Shown: positions 34,866 to 44,701, numbered from the stretch's first letter. The stretch is 64,000 bases of DNA from Chlorobiaceae bacterium (GCA_013334225.1 JAAXXY010000015.1:1-64000), one strand, 5' to 3'. Translations and numbers: made by a program. Notes: generated by a model from the sequence alone, not told the origin.

Positions 34866-35864
34866 TTACTCGACCTCCTCGATCAGCTCACCGCTCCTGA
34901 GCCTTGTGCGGAGAGCCATCAGCCTGTTGTCGAGCGCCTCGAGCATTGCGAGATTGTTTTTTTCCTTTTCTGTTGTTCTGAGGACCTTGTGGATTGCTCC
35001 GTTCCTGATGACGAGCCTCCGTTCAGCCATCAGTGCAAGGATGGGGTCATGGGTCGCCATCAATACGATTTTTTCTTTTCTTACAAGCAGTGAGAGCGCT
35101 TTTTTCCTGTCGATGCCCGCATTTTCTATTTCGTCGATCAGTACAACCGGTGAGGAACTGAGAAATGCCGTATCTGCGATCATCAGGGCCCTCGATTGTC
35201 CCCCCGAAAGGGAGGTGACCGGGGTTTCCGCACAGAACTGCTCACCAGCAAGCAGGTTTGCCTGTACGATAATTTCTTCTACCACTTCCGGAGCATTGCC
35301 GATCATGCGGCTTTCTGCATGCAGGGCCACGAAATCGGCTGCCGTGATATCCATGACGAAGTTCATGTTCTGCGAAAGCTGGGCAACCAGCTTGTATTCA
35401 AGTGAAAATCGCAGGTCGGGATCCGGGATATCGCCATTCACCAGTATTGCGCGTCCTGTTGGCGTATCACCCTGTGCCATCCATTCGATGTCCGCCAGCA
35501 GGCGGCTCTTGCCTGAACCGGTCGGCCCGACGATACTGGTTACCGAACCGCGGACGAGAGTAAGCTTCACCTCTTCAGGTTTTCGGCTCTTGTCGTGACC
35601 GCCGATTATCGTGATATCGTTCACTGGCGGCAGTCTGCTGTTCAACGTTTCATTTTTCTGCAGGATAAAACCTTCGATCTGTTCCTTCAGACCGAACCGG
35701 TCGATACCCATGTCTTCATAGATTTCTTCCGGCAGGGAATCCAGATATGAGTTGAGGGACAGATCATGGTTTTCGGGTGCAAGTCCATAATCATGCAGGA
35801 TCCCGGAGATTTCGGGTACCTCGGTCATGAGATGGGCTATTTTCCGTTCGAACATCCCTGTCAT
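34866..35864 (-). CDS. ABC-type ATPase without permease, third gene of a Mo-linked triad
   Basis: Soluble ATPase of 332 residues. Residues 1-95 are a helical N-terminal domain (ISGILHDYGLAPENHDLSLNSYLDSL) that faintly resembles the ScdA/DUF1858 N-terminal fold but lacks cysteines. The ABC domain follows: Walker A GPTGSGKS near residue 120, signature TSLSGGQSRALMI, Walker B SPVVLIDEIENAGID and H-loop MATHDP. No permease lies nearby. The start ATG 35864 overlaps the GTPase stop (ATGA). A longer upstream frame exists but would overlap the GTPase extensively. Confidence 0.8.
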   Translation of the reverse strand: MTGMFERKIAHLMTEVPEISGILHDYGLAPENHDLSLNSYLDSLPEEIYEDMGIDRFGLKEQIEGFILQKNETLNSRLPPVNDITIIGGHDKSRKPEEVKLTLVRGSVTSIVGPTGSGKSRLLADIEWMAQGDTPTGRAILVNGDIPDPDLRFSLEYKLVAQLSQNMNFVMDITAADFVALHAESRMIGNAPEVVEEIIVQANLLAGEQFCAETPVTSLSGGQSRALMIADTAFLSSSPVVLIDEIENAGIDRKKALSLLVRKEKIVLMATHDPILALMAERRLVIRNGAIHKVLRTTEKEKNNLAMLEALDNRLMALRTRLRSGELIEEVE

Positions 35865-36559
35865 GATGCGTTCTCCTGCAGTTTTATCCTTTTGATGTTT
35901 CCAAGTTGGAACTCCATGCCGATCCTTGTTTCGCCAAGGCAGTAGGAGCAAAGTGCGGCAGGCATTGAAAAACGCAGTCGTTCGCCTTCGAGGTTCACGG
36001 TTTCAGGGGCCTTGACGAACTGCGAAGCAAGTTCACTCGCTCCCTGACCGGTGATTCCGTTTATATGCATGATCTTCGCTTTCGGGTTTGCCCTCCGGAC
36101 CTGGAAGGCGAATACTTCCCGTTCAGCCTGGGAGACGATGTCACCTTTCGAGATGACAACGATGTCGGCATATTTGAGCATCGGGCCGATTTTTTTCGGT
36201 GTAGTCGCCCCCATGAGATTATCGATGACGCAGACGGCGAGTACTCCCTTGATATGAGGTGCACAGCGATTGCACAAACCGGCGCTTTCGGAAAGCAGGA
36301 TGTCGAGTCCGAGATCGAAACCCCACTTCAGGCATTCCTCGATATTGCTGACGAAGTAATGATCGGGACAGAGATTTCCCGAAAGTCCTGTCTGAACAGG
36401 AATGCCGAGCGAACGGAAGCGTTCGTCGTCATCGGTTGCAAGACAGTCGTATTTCAGAGCACCCGGACGCAGACCGGAGGCTTTCAATGATTTTGTGACC
36501 CCGGACAGAACCGCGGTTTTTCCGGATGACGGAGGGCCGGATATCGTGACAAGTTTCAT
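35861..36559 (-). CDS. UreG/HypB/CobW-like GTPase
   Basis: P-loop GTPase of 232 residues. Walker A is GPPSSGKT at residues 8-15; LLSESAGLCNRCAPH parallels the ENxGxLVCP metal motif of HypB; a VISKGD stretch is the G4-type base motif. Further cysteines are in ALCSYCLGET. The family inserts metals (Ni, Co, Zn) into enzymes using GTP. It overlaps the ATPase gene by four bases, and the solute-binding-like gene lies 27 bp upstream. Confidence 0.8.
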   Translation of the reverse strand: MKLVTISGPPSSGKTAVLSGVTKSLKASGLRPGALKYDCLATDDDERFRSLGIPVQTGLSGNLCPDHYFVSNIEECLKWGFDLGLDILLSESAGLCNRCAPHIKGVLAVCVIDNLMGATTPKKIGPMLKYADIVVISKGDIVSQAEREVFAFQVRRANPKAKIMHINGITGQGASELASQFVKAPETVNLEGERLRFSMPAALCSYCLGETRIGMEFQLGNIKRIKLQENAS

Positions 36560-36586
36560 AAATGATGATCGATGGTCATAGAACGT

Positions 36587-37660
36587 TCAGGTCTGGAAAA
36601 CATCGGGGAGAAGCCCTTTTTTCAATTCGATATCGAGAGTCGCAACCAGCTCTTCGTAATCGTTGTTCAGGAGATACTCCCATGAAGGATAGCTGAACGG
36701 CTGTGACCAGTCAAATTCTTCGGCAAGACGGAAATCCCCCCTGCGCAACGCCTGCCTCATAGCCTTACTGTGCAGGAAATTGATGAGCGGACGGCATTCT
36801 TCCAACCGTGATGTCTTGACATACATCAGCATTGGCGCGAGCACAGGTCCGTCCTCGAATTCGAGGATTGCGGCCTGTTTTTTTGTCGGCATCTGAACGG
36901 TTGCCGCATTCGGCAGCAGGTTGAAGGGTGTCCGGCGAGGTTCCGTCGAATCCAGTCTCTTGAGGATCTCTGCGAAGTGCCAGACGTTTCGGATGTTTCC
37001 GGCAAAGTCCATTACGGCATTCCTGCCGAGCTTTTCCGTGAGTATGAGCAGAAGAGCCGCGATGCTTGCCTTGCCGTTATATCCGTGAACCGTTATGAGT
37101 CCTTTATAGAGCGGATCGACAAGATCGGTCCAGCGATGCGGATAAGGCACGATGGTATTGAGTGAAAGATCGCAGACAATGCTCCATTGTCCTATGCTGA
37201 AAATACCGATATTGTTTTCAGTTGCGATTTTTCTGTATGTTTCAGGCATCTGCCTGAGCGCCATTTCACTGGTGATGCCTGTGTAAATGCCTGAATCGAT
37301 GAACATTTTCTTGAAGTTTGTCGACAAAACGGTATGCAGTCCTGAAGCGATCATGATTTCCGGTATCTCCTCTTCACTTCGGGCCGACTTCAGTTCACCC
37401 TCGATACCTTTGGAATCACCGTCAAGCAGCATGGGAGAGTAGATCGGTACCTCATGCGATGCATTATAAATCTCGACAAATTCTCCTATTACCATTTTTG
37501 CCACGACTTTTAGCGGGCAGGGCATGTTCATGTAAAGATTGATTGCCCCTTTTTTGAGAAGGGGTATACCGTTTCCAGTAGATTTGCGGGTAAGCGGTGG
37601 AGAACCGCATGTTGCAAGAACGCTGCCGTCCCTGTCAATCCGGTCAAATGATTTTATCAT
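36587..37660 (-). CDS. Solute-binding-protein-like, no signal peptide
   Basis: Protein of 357 residues with the type-2 periplasmic-binding fold (resembling iron(III)/oxyanion binding proteins): MNMPCPLKVVAKMVIGEFVEIYN, later NIGIFSIGQWSIVCDL, VHGYNGKASIAALLLILTEKLG. The N-terminus (MIKSFDRIDRDGS) has no hydrophobic export signal, so it may act in the cytoplasm. It is the first gene of the three-gene operon with the GTPase and ATPase. A ModE-type palindrome lies about 75 bp upstream. A role in Mo or Mo-cofactor handling is inferred from that operator. Confidence 0.75.
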   Translation of the reverse strand: MIKSFDRIDRDGSVLATCGSPPLTRKSTGNGIPLLKKGAINLYMNMPCPLKVVAKMVIGEFVEIYNASHEVPIYSPMLLDGDSKGIEGELKSARSEEEIPEIMIASGLHTVLSTNFKKMFIDSGIYTGITSEMALRQMPETYRKIATENNIGIFSIGQWSIVCDLSLNTIVPYPHRWTDLVDPLYKGLITVHGYNGKASIAALLLILTEKLGRNAVMDFAGNIRNVWHFAEILKRLDSTEPRRTPFNLLPNAATVQMPTKKQAAILEFEDGPVLAPMLMYVKTSRLEECRPLINFLHSKAMRQALRRGDFRLAEEFDWSQPFSYPSWEYLLNNDYEELVATLDIELKKGLLPDVFQT

Positions 37661-37733
37661 GCCTCAAATGATGTTGTACAGATACCGAGTCAAGTCTTGT
37701 TTCTTTATTTCAAAAGCGGGATTCATACCGAAC

Positions 37734-37757
37734 CGTTATTTATTGTATTGCATAACG
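37734..37757. promoter_or_regulatory. ModE-type palindrome upstream of the GTPase/ATPase operon
   Basis: CGTTAT (37734-37739) and ATAACG (37752-37757) with 12 bases between, extended to CCGTTAT/ATAACGG. It lies about 75 bp ahead of the solute-binding-like gene and matches the modA and TonB sites in spacing. Confidence 0.7.
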
Positions 37758-37761
37758 GGAT

Positions 37762-37777
37762 TCAGATTATAATCTGA
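37762..37777. promoter_or_regulatory. 16-bp perfect palindrome TCAGATTATAATCTGA
   Basis: A perfect dyad four bases beyond the ModE-type site, on the far side from the operon. It has different half-sites, so a second regulator may act here. Confidence 0.5.
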
Positions 37778-37887
37778 TCTTGAGTGGAATATTGGAATAA
37801 AATCCTGATAAAACAAGGATAATGATTTGTTTTATATGAAATAAATACAAATGCCGATCATTTATCCTTATTTAGTTCGGTGATCAG

Positions 37888-39075
37888 CTAAAGCGCCGAT
37901 CGGAGCAGTTCGATAATATCCGATTCGCTCATCGGAGGACGGCCGGGAAGGCGTCCATCTTTGTCGTGGATGATATGCAGGGAATCCTGTGCATACCTTG
38001 CAAGCATTGTGTCTCCGATGTTGACTTCAGAAAGACGGGTTGGGCATCCTGTCGAGCGCAGAAAAGATTCCAGTCGATCGATTCCTTCCCGTGCGGTTTG
38101 TTCTTCTTTCCCGGAAGGGGCAGGCAGTCCGAAAATCCGCTGTGCAAATCGGGCGAAACGATCCGGACGCGTTTTTGCCGCCAAACGCATCCATGCGGGA
38201 TTGACGATTGCAAGTCCTGCACCATGCGCAATATCGTGGTGGGCGGAGAGCACATGCTCGATCATATGTACAGGATAGTTCGTGGCGGTCCCGACCTGAA
38301 CCCAGCCGTTGAGGGCTACGATCGATGCCCACTGAACCTGGGCACGCGCCTCGATATCGAGCCCGTTGGAGAGGGCTTTCGGACCCCATTCCATGGCGGT
38401 GAGAATGACACCTTCAGCGAAACGGTCCTGAATCGGTGTGCAATCGATGCCATTGAAATATGATTCGGTTACATGGGTAATGAGATCGCAGATGCCGAAT
38501 GCCGTCTGGTCCGGCGGAACACTCAGTGTAAGTTCCGGATCTACCAGGGCTACTTTCGGATACAGGCATTTAGCTCCGACAAATGACTTTACAGATGTTT
38601 TTTCATTGGTTATGACTGCAGTGCCGTTCATTTCAGAACCGGTGGCTGCCAGAGTGGGAACTGTGATGACCGGCAGGGCCTGTGTCGGGACCCTGCGGTT
38701 TTCCTGTCCGTGCATGATCATATCCCATGGGTCGCCCTGATAGCACACTGAAGCGGCGATTACCTTCGCTGCATCCATGACGCTGCCGCCGCCCAGGCCG
38801 ACAACCATGTCACAACCTTCATGACGGGCTATCCCGGTTCCGGTTATAACCGACGAAAGTTTTGGATTCGGTTCGATTCCCGGACACTCTGCGAAAGTTA
38901 TTCCATAGGCTTTCAGGCTTGAAATCGCACGGTCGAATGTTCCGTTTCTTTTCACGCTGCCGCCTCCTGTGACAAGCAGGGCATGTTTCCCGTAAGCCCG
39001 GACAGCTTCACCAAGATGTGCAAGCGTTCCTGCCCCGAATACAAGATGTGTCGGATTCTGGAATTCGAATTTCAT
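37888..39075 (-). CDS. Iron-containing alcohol dehydrogenase
   Basis: Group III dehydrogenase of 395 residues. The NAD(P)-binding GGGSVMDAAK motif is near residue 95; metal ligands are offered by D(LITHVTE) and the histidines of HMIEHVLSAHHDIAHG near residue 265. It resembles YqhD/butanol-dehydrogenase types. It lies downstream of the cache-type protein on the same strand (78 bp) and may be a separate unit. Substrate unknown. Confidence 0.88.
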   Translation of the reverse strand: MKFEFQNPTHLVFGAGTLAHLGEAVRAYGKHALLVTGGGSVKRNGTFDRAISSLKAYGITFAECPGIEPNPKLSSVITGTGIARHEGCDMVVGLGGGSVMDAAKVIAASVCYQGDPWDMIMHGQENRRVPTQALPVITVPTLAATGSEMNGTAVITNEKTSVKSFVGAKCLYPKVALVDPELTLSVPPDQTAFGICDLITHVTESYFNGIDCTPIQDRFAEGVILTAMEWGPKALSNGLDIEARAQVQWASIVALNGWVQVGTATNYPVHMIEHVLSAHHDIAHGAGLAIVNPAWMRLAAKTRPDRFARFAQRIFGLPAPSGKEEQTAREGIDRLESFLRSTGCPTRLSEVNIGDTMLARYAQDSLHIIHDKDGRLPGRPPMSESDIIELLRSAL

Positions 39076-39153
39076 GATTTACTCCATGAGAGATTTCAGG
39101 TTCGCAATAAGGCTTTCGTTTCAGGGCCGGATTGACGGGGAAATCCGTAATGT

Positions 39154-40119
39154 TCAACCCTCAGCGCTTTCTGTTCCGGTTTTATTTTTTCTCGTCAGAA
39201 AAAAGGCCATCAATATGAATACGAAGATACTCGAAATAATCTGGACCAGCATCGACTGATTTCTGCGCTGATACATCTCATCGATACCCAGAGAACCGAT
39301 AACCATGTAATCGTCATAGATCCTGTAGATGAAAAGTGATTTTTTGCCGCCGATTTTTTCAATGAACGATCCTTCGGCACCTCTGAACGCCTTGTCTGAA
39401 AACCCGAAAGCAGTTATGTTCTTTCCTATGTTGCTTCCGTCGGTACCGCTCAGTACCTTGCCGTCAAGATCAGTGACAATGATTGTTCCCGTCTGTCTTA
39501 TTCTGTAGCCATTGGCGACTTTTCCGATATCAGCAGCGGCAAGGGCCCGGTAAAGCCTTTCCGGTTTGTAACCGATCTGCACGATACCAGGTTCGTCAAG
39601 ACGGGCTACTCCGGTGTACTGAAACATCTCTCCTTTTTCAATACCCTTCGGCATCGGTTTCTGAGCAAGTTTGAAATCCTTGTAGTAGATAGCAAGCAGG
39701 AACGGTTTGGATTGCGGATCGGAAGCGTATTTGTAGCCGATGTAAGTGTGAATGGTGCTTCCGACAAGAATGCCGTTCTTGTCACTGACGTGAAGTTCGT
39801 CGACATCGAGGAGCTTGCGGATTTCTCCCAGTTTCAGTTCATCGTGTATAACGGCAGGGTTCTGCTGGATCATGAACGCGAAGGCATGGGCTTTGGCAAT
39901 GGACTGCGCATCCGATTCGAGCCTGAGGGTATAGAGGGTCTGCTCGTTCTGTCTGATTTCACTTGCGATGTGCAGCATGTTGAGGTTCACAAGCGTCCGG
40001 GTACTGTTGATTGCATGCTGGGAAAGCAGCATCCAGGATATGACGAGCGAAAGAAGCAGCACTCCGGATATGATGGAGAGAGGAATGAGGGGGAGTTTTC
40101 TTATAACCGGTTTCTTCAT
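39154..40119 (-). CDS. dCache-type sensor protein without output domain
   Basis: Membrane protein of 321 residues. One N-terminal span (about 10-32), an extracytoplasmic double-Cache-like domain (about 35-285, with ELHVSDKNGILVGSTIHTYIG and GTIIVTDLDGKVLSGTDGSNIGKNI), and a C-terminal span (about 287-308) followed by only a dozen residues. No HAMP, kinase, GGDEF or methyl-accepting part follows, so any signal must pass to another protein. It lies 52 bp downstream of the second exporter gene and may belong to the RiPP cluster. Confidence 0.75.
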   Translation of the reverse strand: MKKPVIRKLPLIPLSIISGVLLLSLVISWMLLSQHAINSTRTLVNLNMLHIASEIRQNEQTLYTLRLESDAQSIAKAHAFAFMIQQNPAVIHDELKLGEIRKLLDVDELHVSDKNGILVGSTIHTYIGYKYASDPQSKPFLLAIYYKDFKLAQKPMPKGIEKGEMFQYTGVARLDEPGIVQIGYKPERLYRALAAADIGKVANGYRIRQTGTIIVTDLDGKVLSGTDGSNIGKNITAFGFSDKAFRGAEGSFIEKIGGKKSLFIYRIYDDYMVIGSLGIDEMYQRRNQSMLVQIISSIFVFILMAFFLTRKNKTGTESAEG

Positions 40120-40171
40120 GTATTTTTTCTTTTTCCTGGTTTAACAAAGCGTTCCCTTCCGGTTGCATGCA

Positions 40172-42409
40172 TCATGCAATCTGCCGGTTGGCGAGTTCCC
40201 TGAAAAGTCCTTCCTGAGACATAAGTTCTTCATAGGTGCCCTGCTGGACGATACGACCTGCATCAAGACAGTATATCCGGTCCGCATGGCGGATGGTGCT
40301 GAGCCTGTGGGCGATAACGACCCTGGTAACCTTGAGTTCTTCCAGGCTTTTGCTGATTATCTCCTGGGTATGGTTGTCAAGAGCGCTTGTTGCTTCATCG
40401 AAAAAAATCATTCCAGGTTTTCGAACGAGTGCTCCTGCAATCAGAAGGCGTTGTTTCTGTCCTCCCGATATGGTTTCGCTTCCCTCGCTGATGATTGTAT
40501 ACATTCCCATCGGCATTTTTCGGATATCCTCGTCTATACCCGCCAATTTAGCCGCTTCCCAGGCATCTTCGACTGTCAGTGCCGAAGAGCCGACAATAGT
40601 GTTCAGGATGAAACCCGGTTGCAACTGCGCATTCTGAATAACGACGCCGATCTGACGGCGGACCGCCTGAACATTCAGGGTTGCGAGGTCGATACCATCG
40701 AAGAATACCGTACCGGTATCTGGTTTTTCGAACCCGAGAAGAAGCCTCATCATGGTTGATTTTCCCGAACCTGAGCTGCCGACTATTGCAATGAACTCTC
40801 CTGGTTCCGCATTCAGTTCAATATCGTGAAGTATCTGGGGCCCTTCTGTGGAATAACTGAAATTGACGCTTTGCAATTCGATCTGCCCTGTCAGCTTTCC
40901 AGGCTGTGTCCTGCTCCGTGTCGTTTCGGGAAGGGTATCGAGCACAGGTTTGATGCGTTCGTAGAGAGGAATGATGTCGAGGCTTGCAATGATGGTCAGC
41001 GTCGATTGCAGAAGTGCCGTCTGAAAGGTCGTATAAGCAGTCATGAAAGCGATGAACGAGCCGCAGGTGAGATGTTCTCCGGTTAAAGGGCTTCCGGCGG
41101 TAAAAATGATGAATGCCATGGTTATAACCGGAAATGAGGCTGCTGTGATGTCAAGAATGTTTCCGAGAACACCAGCCTGTAATGTCAGGTCACGTTCCTT
41201 TCTGAATTTTCCGGCCCATTGTGCAAATGCATACTTTTCCGTGCCGGTGATCCTTATTTTTGCTATTCCGGTCAGGAGATTGCCAAGCAACCCGGAGATG
41301 CTTCCCCGGGTTTCAAACAGGAGCTTTTTGAACCCCAGTTGCCTGTAACTTGTCAGAACGGTAATACCCATCAGTATACCTGTAAGGGCAGCTGCAACAA
41401 ATGCGAGCTTCCAGCTGTAAAAAAACAGCAGGAAAAAATTCAGGAAACCGAACAGCATGCCGAGAAGGGCGGATATCACCGCACTGCTCAGGGTTTCGCG
41501 AATCCTGGAAATGCCGAGGATTCGGTTCGCAAGGTCTCCTGCGGAAAAATTTCTGAAAAAGATACTGGGGAGATTGAGCAGGCGGTCGATGAATGCCGGC
41601 TGGAGTTTTATATCCATGCGGGATTGCACTCTCGTCACCATTATCTGTCTTCCAAGATCGAAACCGCAGGCAGCTGTCACACTGGCGGCAAGGATTATTG
41701 CAAAGGGAAGCAGTTGTTCTCTTGATGACTGGAGAATAATCGTATCGAAGAGAATACCGGTCATTACCGGTGTCAACAGGCCGATCAATGCTCCTGCCAA
41801 ACCGAGCAGGATAGTGCTGCCGATATCGGATCTGCTTCCGGAAATGCCGAAACGGAGGATTTCCCGAAGGTTCAGGACCCTGTCCATGAAAGGCCTGTAG
41901 AAAGCCCAGGCGGTTTCGGTATCAACTTCACTTTGCAGGCCTGCATCAACAATGAATTTTTCTCTGGTTTGAGGATCGATCATCATGTACCCTTTGCGGC
42001 CGGGAATGAGAGCGACAGGATTCCGGCCGGGACCCCGGTAGGCAAGAAGGGGCCCGTTCTCCTGTTTCCACCATGGACCGTCTTTTGAAAGATTTACTTT
42101 CCTTATCCTGATACCTGAATGCAGGCAGATCAACTGAAGGGGATCTTCGCACAAAGGGCCGCCCGTTTCCTGAGGCGGCGCGCTGATGACGATATCGGTG
42201 GCATTTCCGACCAGGACGCATGCGGCAAGGAGGGGATCGGCATATAAAGGAAAGGAACCTGTGTTGTCTTTTTCGAGGATACCTGCCAGGCCTTCGAGAG
42301 CTTTTCGGTAACTTTCCTCCTGGAAAAGAGATTTTTCGGCAAAGCGCTTTCCTGAATTTTTTCCTGCTGTCTGTTTATTCAGATGTTCTGTTCCGGTTTC
42401 CATGGGCAA
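40172..42409 (-). CDS. RiPP exporter ABC permease/ATPase (no peptidase domain)
   Basis: Membrane ATPase of 745 residues of the NHLP-type export family. Residues about 1-170 are a cytoplasmic domain of that family without the C39 cysteine; about 200-470 holds six membrane helices; about 500-740 is the ATPase with Walker A GSSGSGKST, signature ISGGQKQR and Walker B IFFDEATSALD. It starts two bases after the peptidase-containing exporter gene and probably pairs with it. Confidence 0.85.
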   Translation of the reverse strand: MPMETGTEHLNKQTAGKNSGKRFAEKSLFQEESYRKALEGLAGILEKDNTGSFPLYADPLLAACVLVGNATDIVISAPPQETGGPLCEDPLQLICLHSGIRIRKVNLSKDGPWWKQENGPLLAYRGPGRNPVALIPGRKGYMMIDPQTREKFIVDAGLQSEVDTETAWAFYRPFMDRVLNLREILRFGISGSRSDIGSTILLGLAGALIGLLTPVMTGILFDTIILQSSREQLLPFAIILAASVTAACGFDLGRQIMVTRVQSRMDIKLQPAFIDRLLNLPSIFFRNFSAGDLANRILGISRIRETLSSAVISALLGMLFGFLNFFLLFFYSWKLAFVAAALTGILMGITVLTSYRQLGFKKLLFETRGSISGLLGNLLTGIAKIRITGTEKYAFAQWAGKFRKERDLTLQAGVLGNILDITAASFPVITMAFIIFTAGSPLTGEHLTCGSFIAFMTAYTTFQTALLQSTLTIIASLDIIPLYERIKPVLDTLPETTRSRTQPGKLTGQIELQSVNFSYSTEGPQILHDIELNAEPGEFIAIVGSSGSGKSTMMRLLLGFEKPDTGTVFFDGIDLATLNVQAVRRQIGVVIQNAQLQPGFILNTIVGSSALTVEDAWEAAKLAGIDEDIRKMPMGMYTIISEGSETISGGQKQRLLIAGALVRKPGMIFFDEATSALDNHTQEIISKSLEELKVTRVVIAHRLSTIRHADRIYCLDAGRIVQQGTYEELMSQEGLFRELANRQIA

Positions 42410-42411
42410 AT

Positions 42412-44589
42412 CTATCCTTTTGCGATCAGTCCGGCATATGCACCTCCGGCTTTCATCAGAGCGGTATGGGTACCCCGTTCAATGACCTTTCCGCCTTCAA
42501 GAACGATAATTTCGTCGCAGTCACGGATTGTGCTGAGCCTGTGGGCTGCGATCAGGCAGGAACACGACCTCCTTCGAATGTTTGTATCGATGATTTTTTC
42601 CGTTGTCGGGTCCAGGGCGCTTGTCGCTTCGTCGAGGATCAGTATGGAAGGGTTATATGAGAGTGCCCGTGCAATTTCGATCCTCTGGCGCTGACCGCCG
42701 CTGAAATTCCTGCCTCCTTCGCTCAGGATCGACTGATATCCACCGGTTCTCGCAATGATCACATCATGGATTGCGGCGTCCATTGCCGCACGGGTTATCT
42801 CTTCATGCGGGAGTGTCATATCCCACATGGCGATGTTTTCAGCTATCGTTCCTTCAAAAAGAGTGATTTCCTGATCAACCATACTTATTGATGAAGCCAG
42901 CTGATTACGTGAAATATCTTTTCTACGATTATTGTCGAAGAGCACTTCACCGCTCCAGGGCTCGTAAAGTCCGGCTACAAGTTTTGCAATGGTGGATTTG
43001 CCCGAACCCGAGCTTCCCACAAGCGCAACCCGTTCTCCAGGCCTGAGCTTTAGGGAGAAATTTTCAATCAGTGGGGGTTCAAGCGGATTATAGCCGAAAG
43101 TAATGTTCCTCAACTCGATATCGCCCGTCAGTTTTTCGAACTCTGTGCAACTTTCCGTATGGTCAACCGAGAGCCCGATCTCGTTCTCCATTACATCGTC
43201 AAGCCTTTGCAGGCAGGCCTGCGTGTCCTGGAGTTTCTGGCCGAGGGATACCATCTGGTTGACCGGGGCAAGGAATGAAAGCAGGAGGCTCTGGAAGGCG
43301 ACAAGCATGCCTATGGTCAGATTTCCTTCCATGACACGAAGCCCCCCAACGGTTAGAATGGCTATGTTTCCAAGCGACTGGAGGAACGGAGGAAGAGCGA
43401 GAAGAAAAACGGTTGCGATCTGAAGCTGCTGGCGCCCGTTGACCATATTGGCGAAAAGCCCGGTCCATCTGGAGAAATAATCCTGTTCACCTCCCGATGC
43501 TTTAAGGCTTTCGATAGTCCTGATGCCGTAATAGGTCGTTCCGGTAAGCTTTCCGTTGTCATGCAGGAATTTCCGGTTGAGGGTAATGCGTTTTCTCGAT
43601 GCATAGAAAAGCGCGGCAGCATTCAGGCCGGCTATCATGACAGCTCCGGCAGTGAGGATGGCATCATACCTGAGCATAAGGAGAGCATAAAAAAAGATCA
43701 GGAGCACATTGAGGGATTTTGAAGAAAGTTCGCCTGCCAGCAGCGAAGCAATCTGATCGTTAAGCTGTACGCGGTTGGAGATTTCACCTGCCTGACGCAT
43801 GGTGAAAAAACGCATCGGCATGGCGAAGACATGGTTGAAGAATTTTGCGGACGATGCAAGCGCAAGTTTTGTTTCGGCCCTGAGGATGTAATACTGCTGC
43901 AGCCATGTCATGAAACCCTGAAACAGAGCTGTCAGAAGCATGCCCAGCAAGAGCGGTCTGATCCAGTCGGTCATTCCTTTTACAAGGACATAATCGATGA
44001 ATATTCTCAGAAATGAAGGAACTACCAGGCCGGGAAGTACAAGCAGCACTGTAGCAAGAATGATGAAGGTCAGCGCCTTTTCCATGCCCGATACCCTTTT
44101 CTGTAATGCTTTCAGGAGGCTGAATGGTTGTCCTCCCTTTTTGAAATCGGCAGTTGGCTCGAATGTAATGGCAATTCCGGAAAATGAGTCGCTGAACTCA
44201 TTCAATGTGATTTTTCTCTGGCCCGATGCAGGATCGTTGATGTAATAATATCCTTTCCTGAAGCCCTCGAACACGACGAAATGGTACATGTTCCAGAACA
44301 GGATCATGGGAAGTTTCTTTCTGTGGAGATCGTCAAGGTCAAGCCTGCATCCTTTTGCTTCGAGGCCGTATTTTCCGGCAGCTCTGATCAGGCTGCTTGC
44401 CTTGCTGCCGTCACGGTTGACTCCACAGTCGACCCGGAGCTTCTCCAGGGGGACATGACAGCCGAACCAGGCAAGAACCATTCCCAGCGAGGCGGCTCCG
44501 CACTCGACAGCTTCCATCTGGAGGATCGTAGGTGTTTTGATCCTTGCTTCATCCCAGAGTTTTTCGGAAGGAAAGAGCATGAAGCTCAT
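42412..44589 (-). CDS. Peptidase-containing RiPP ABC exporter
   Basis: Membrane protein of 725 residues. The N-terminal C39 peptidase (about 1-140) has its cysteine in MEAVECGAASLGM, histidine in MYHFVVFEGF and aspartate in INDPASG, so it can cut leader peptides after double Gly. Six membrane helices follow (about 170-450), then the ATPase with Walker A GSSGSGKST, signature FSGGQRQR and Walker B ILILDEATSALD. The Nif11-class precursor at 47567 has the required Gly-Gly. Confidence 0.9.
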   Translation of the reverse strand: MSFMLFPSEKLWDEARIKTPTILQMEAVECGAASLGMVLAWFGCHVPLEKLRVDCGVNRDGSKASSLIRAAGKYGLEAKGCRLDLDDLHRKKLPMILFWNMYHFVVFEGFRKGYYYINDPASGQRKITLNEFSDSFSGIAITFEPTADFKKGGQPFSLLKALQKRVSGMEKALTFIILATVLLVLPGLVVPSFLRIFIDYVLVKGMTDWIRPLLLGMLLTALFQGFMTWLQQYYILRAETKLALASSAKFFNHVFAMPMRFFTMRQAGEISNRVQLNDQIASLLAGELSSKSLNVLLIFFYALLMLRYDAILTAGAVMIAGLNAAALFYASRKRITLNRKFLHDNGKLTGTTYYGIRTIESLKASGGEQDYFSRWTGLFANMVNGRQQLQIATVFLLALPPFLQSLGNIAILTVGGLRVMEGNLTIGMLVAFQSLLLSFLAPVNQMVSLGQKLQDTQACLQRLDDVMENEIGLSVDHTESCTEFEKLTGDIELRNITFGYNPLEPPLIENFSLKLRPGERVALVGSSGSGKSTIAKLVAGLYEPWSGEVLFDNNRRKDISRNQLASSISMVDQEITLFEGTIAENIAMWDMTLPHEEITRAAMDAAIHDVIIARTGGYQSILSEGGRNFSGGQRQRIEIARALSYNPSILILDEATSALDPTTEKIIDTNIRRRSCSCLIAAHRLSTIRDCDEIIVLEGGKVIERGTHTALMKAGGAYAGLIAKG

Positions 44590-44701
44590 GCGTTTATTCC
44601 TCTGTCGTAACTGTTGAAAAGTATTTCAGCTGAGTTGTTCATAAGTTGTCGGCTCTTCCGTGACAAGGCAGATAAGGGAAAACTGCTGGAAATGATGTTA
44701 T

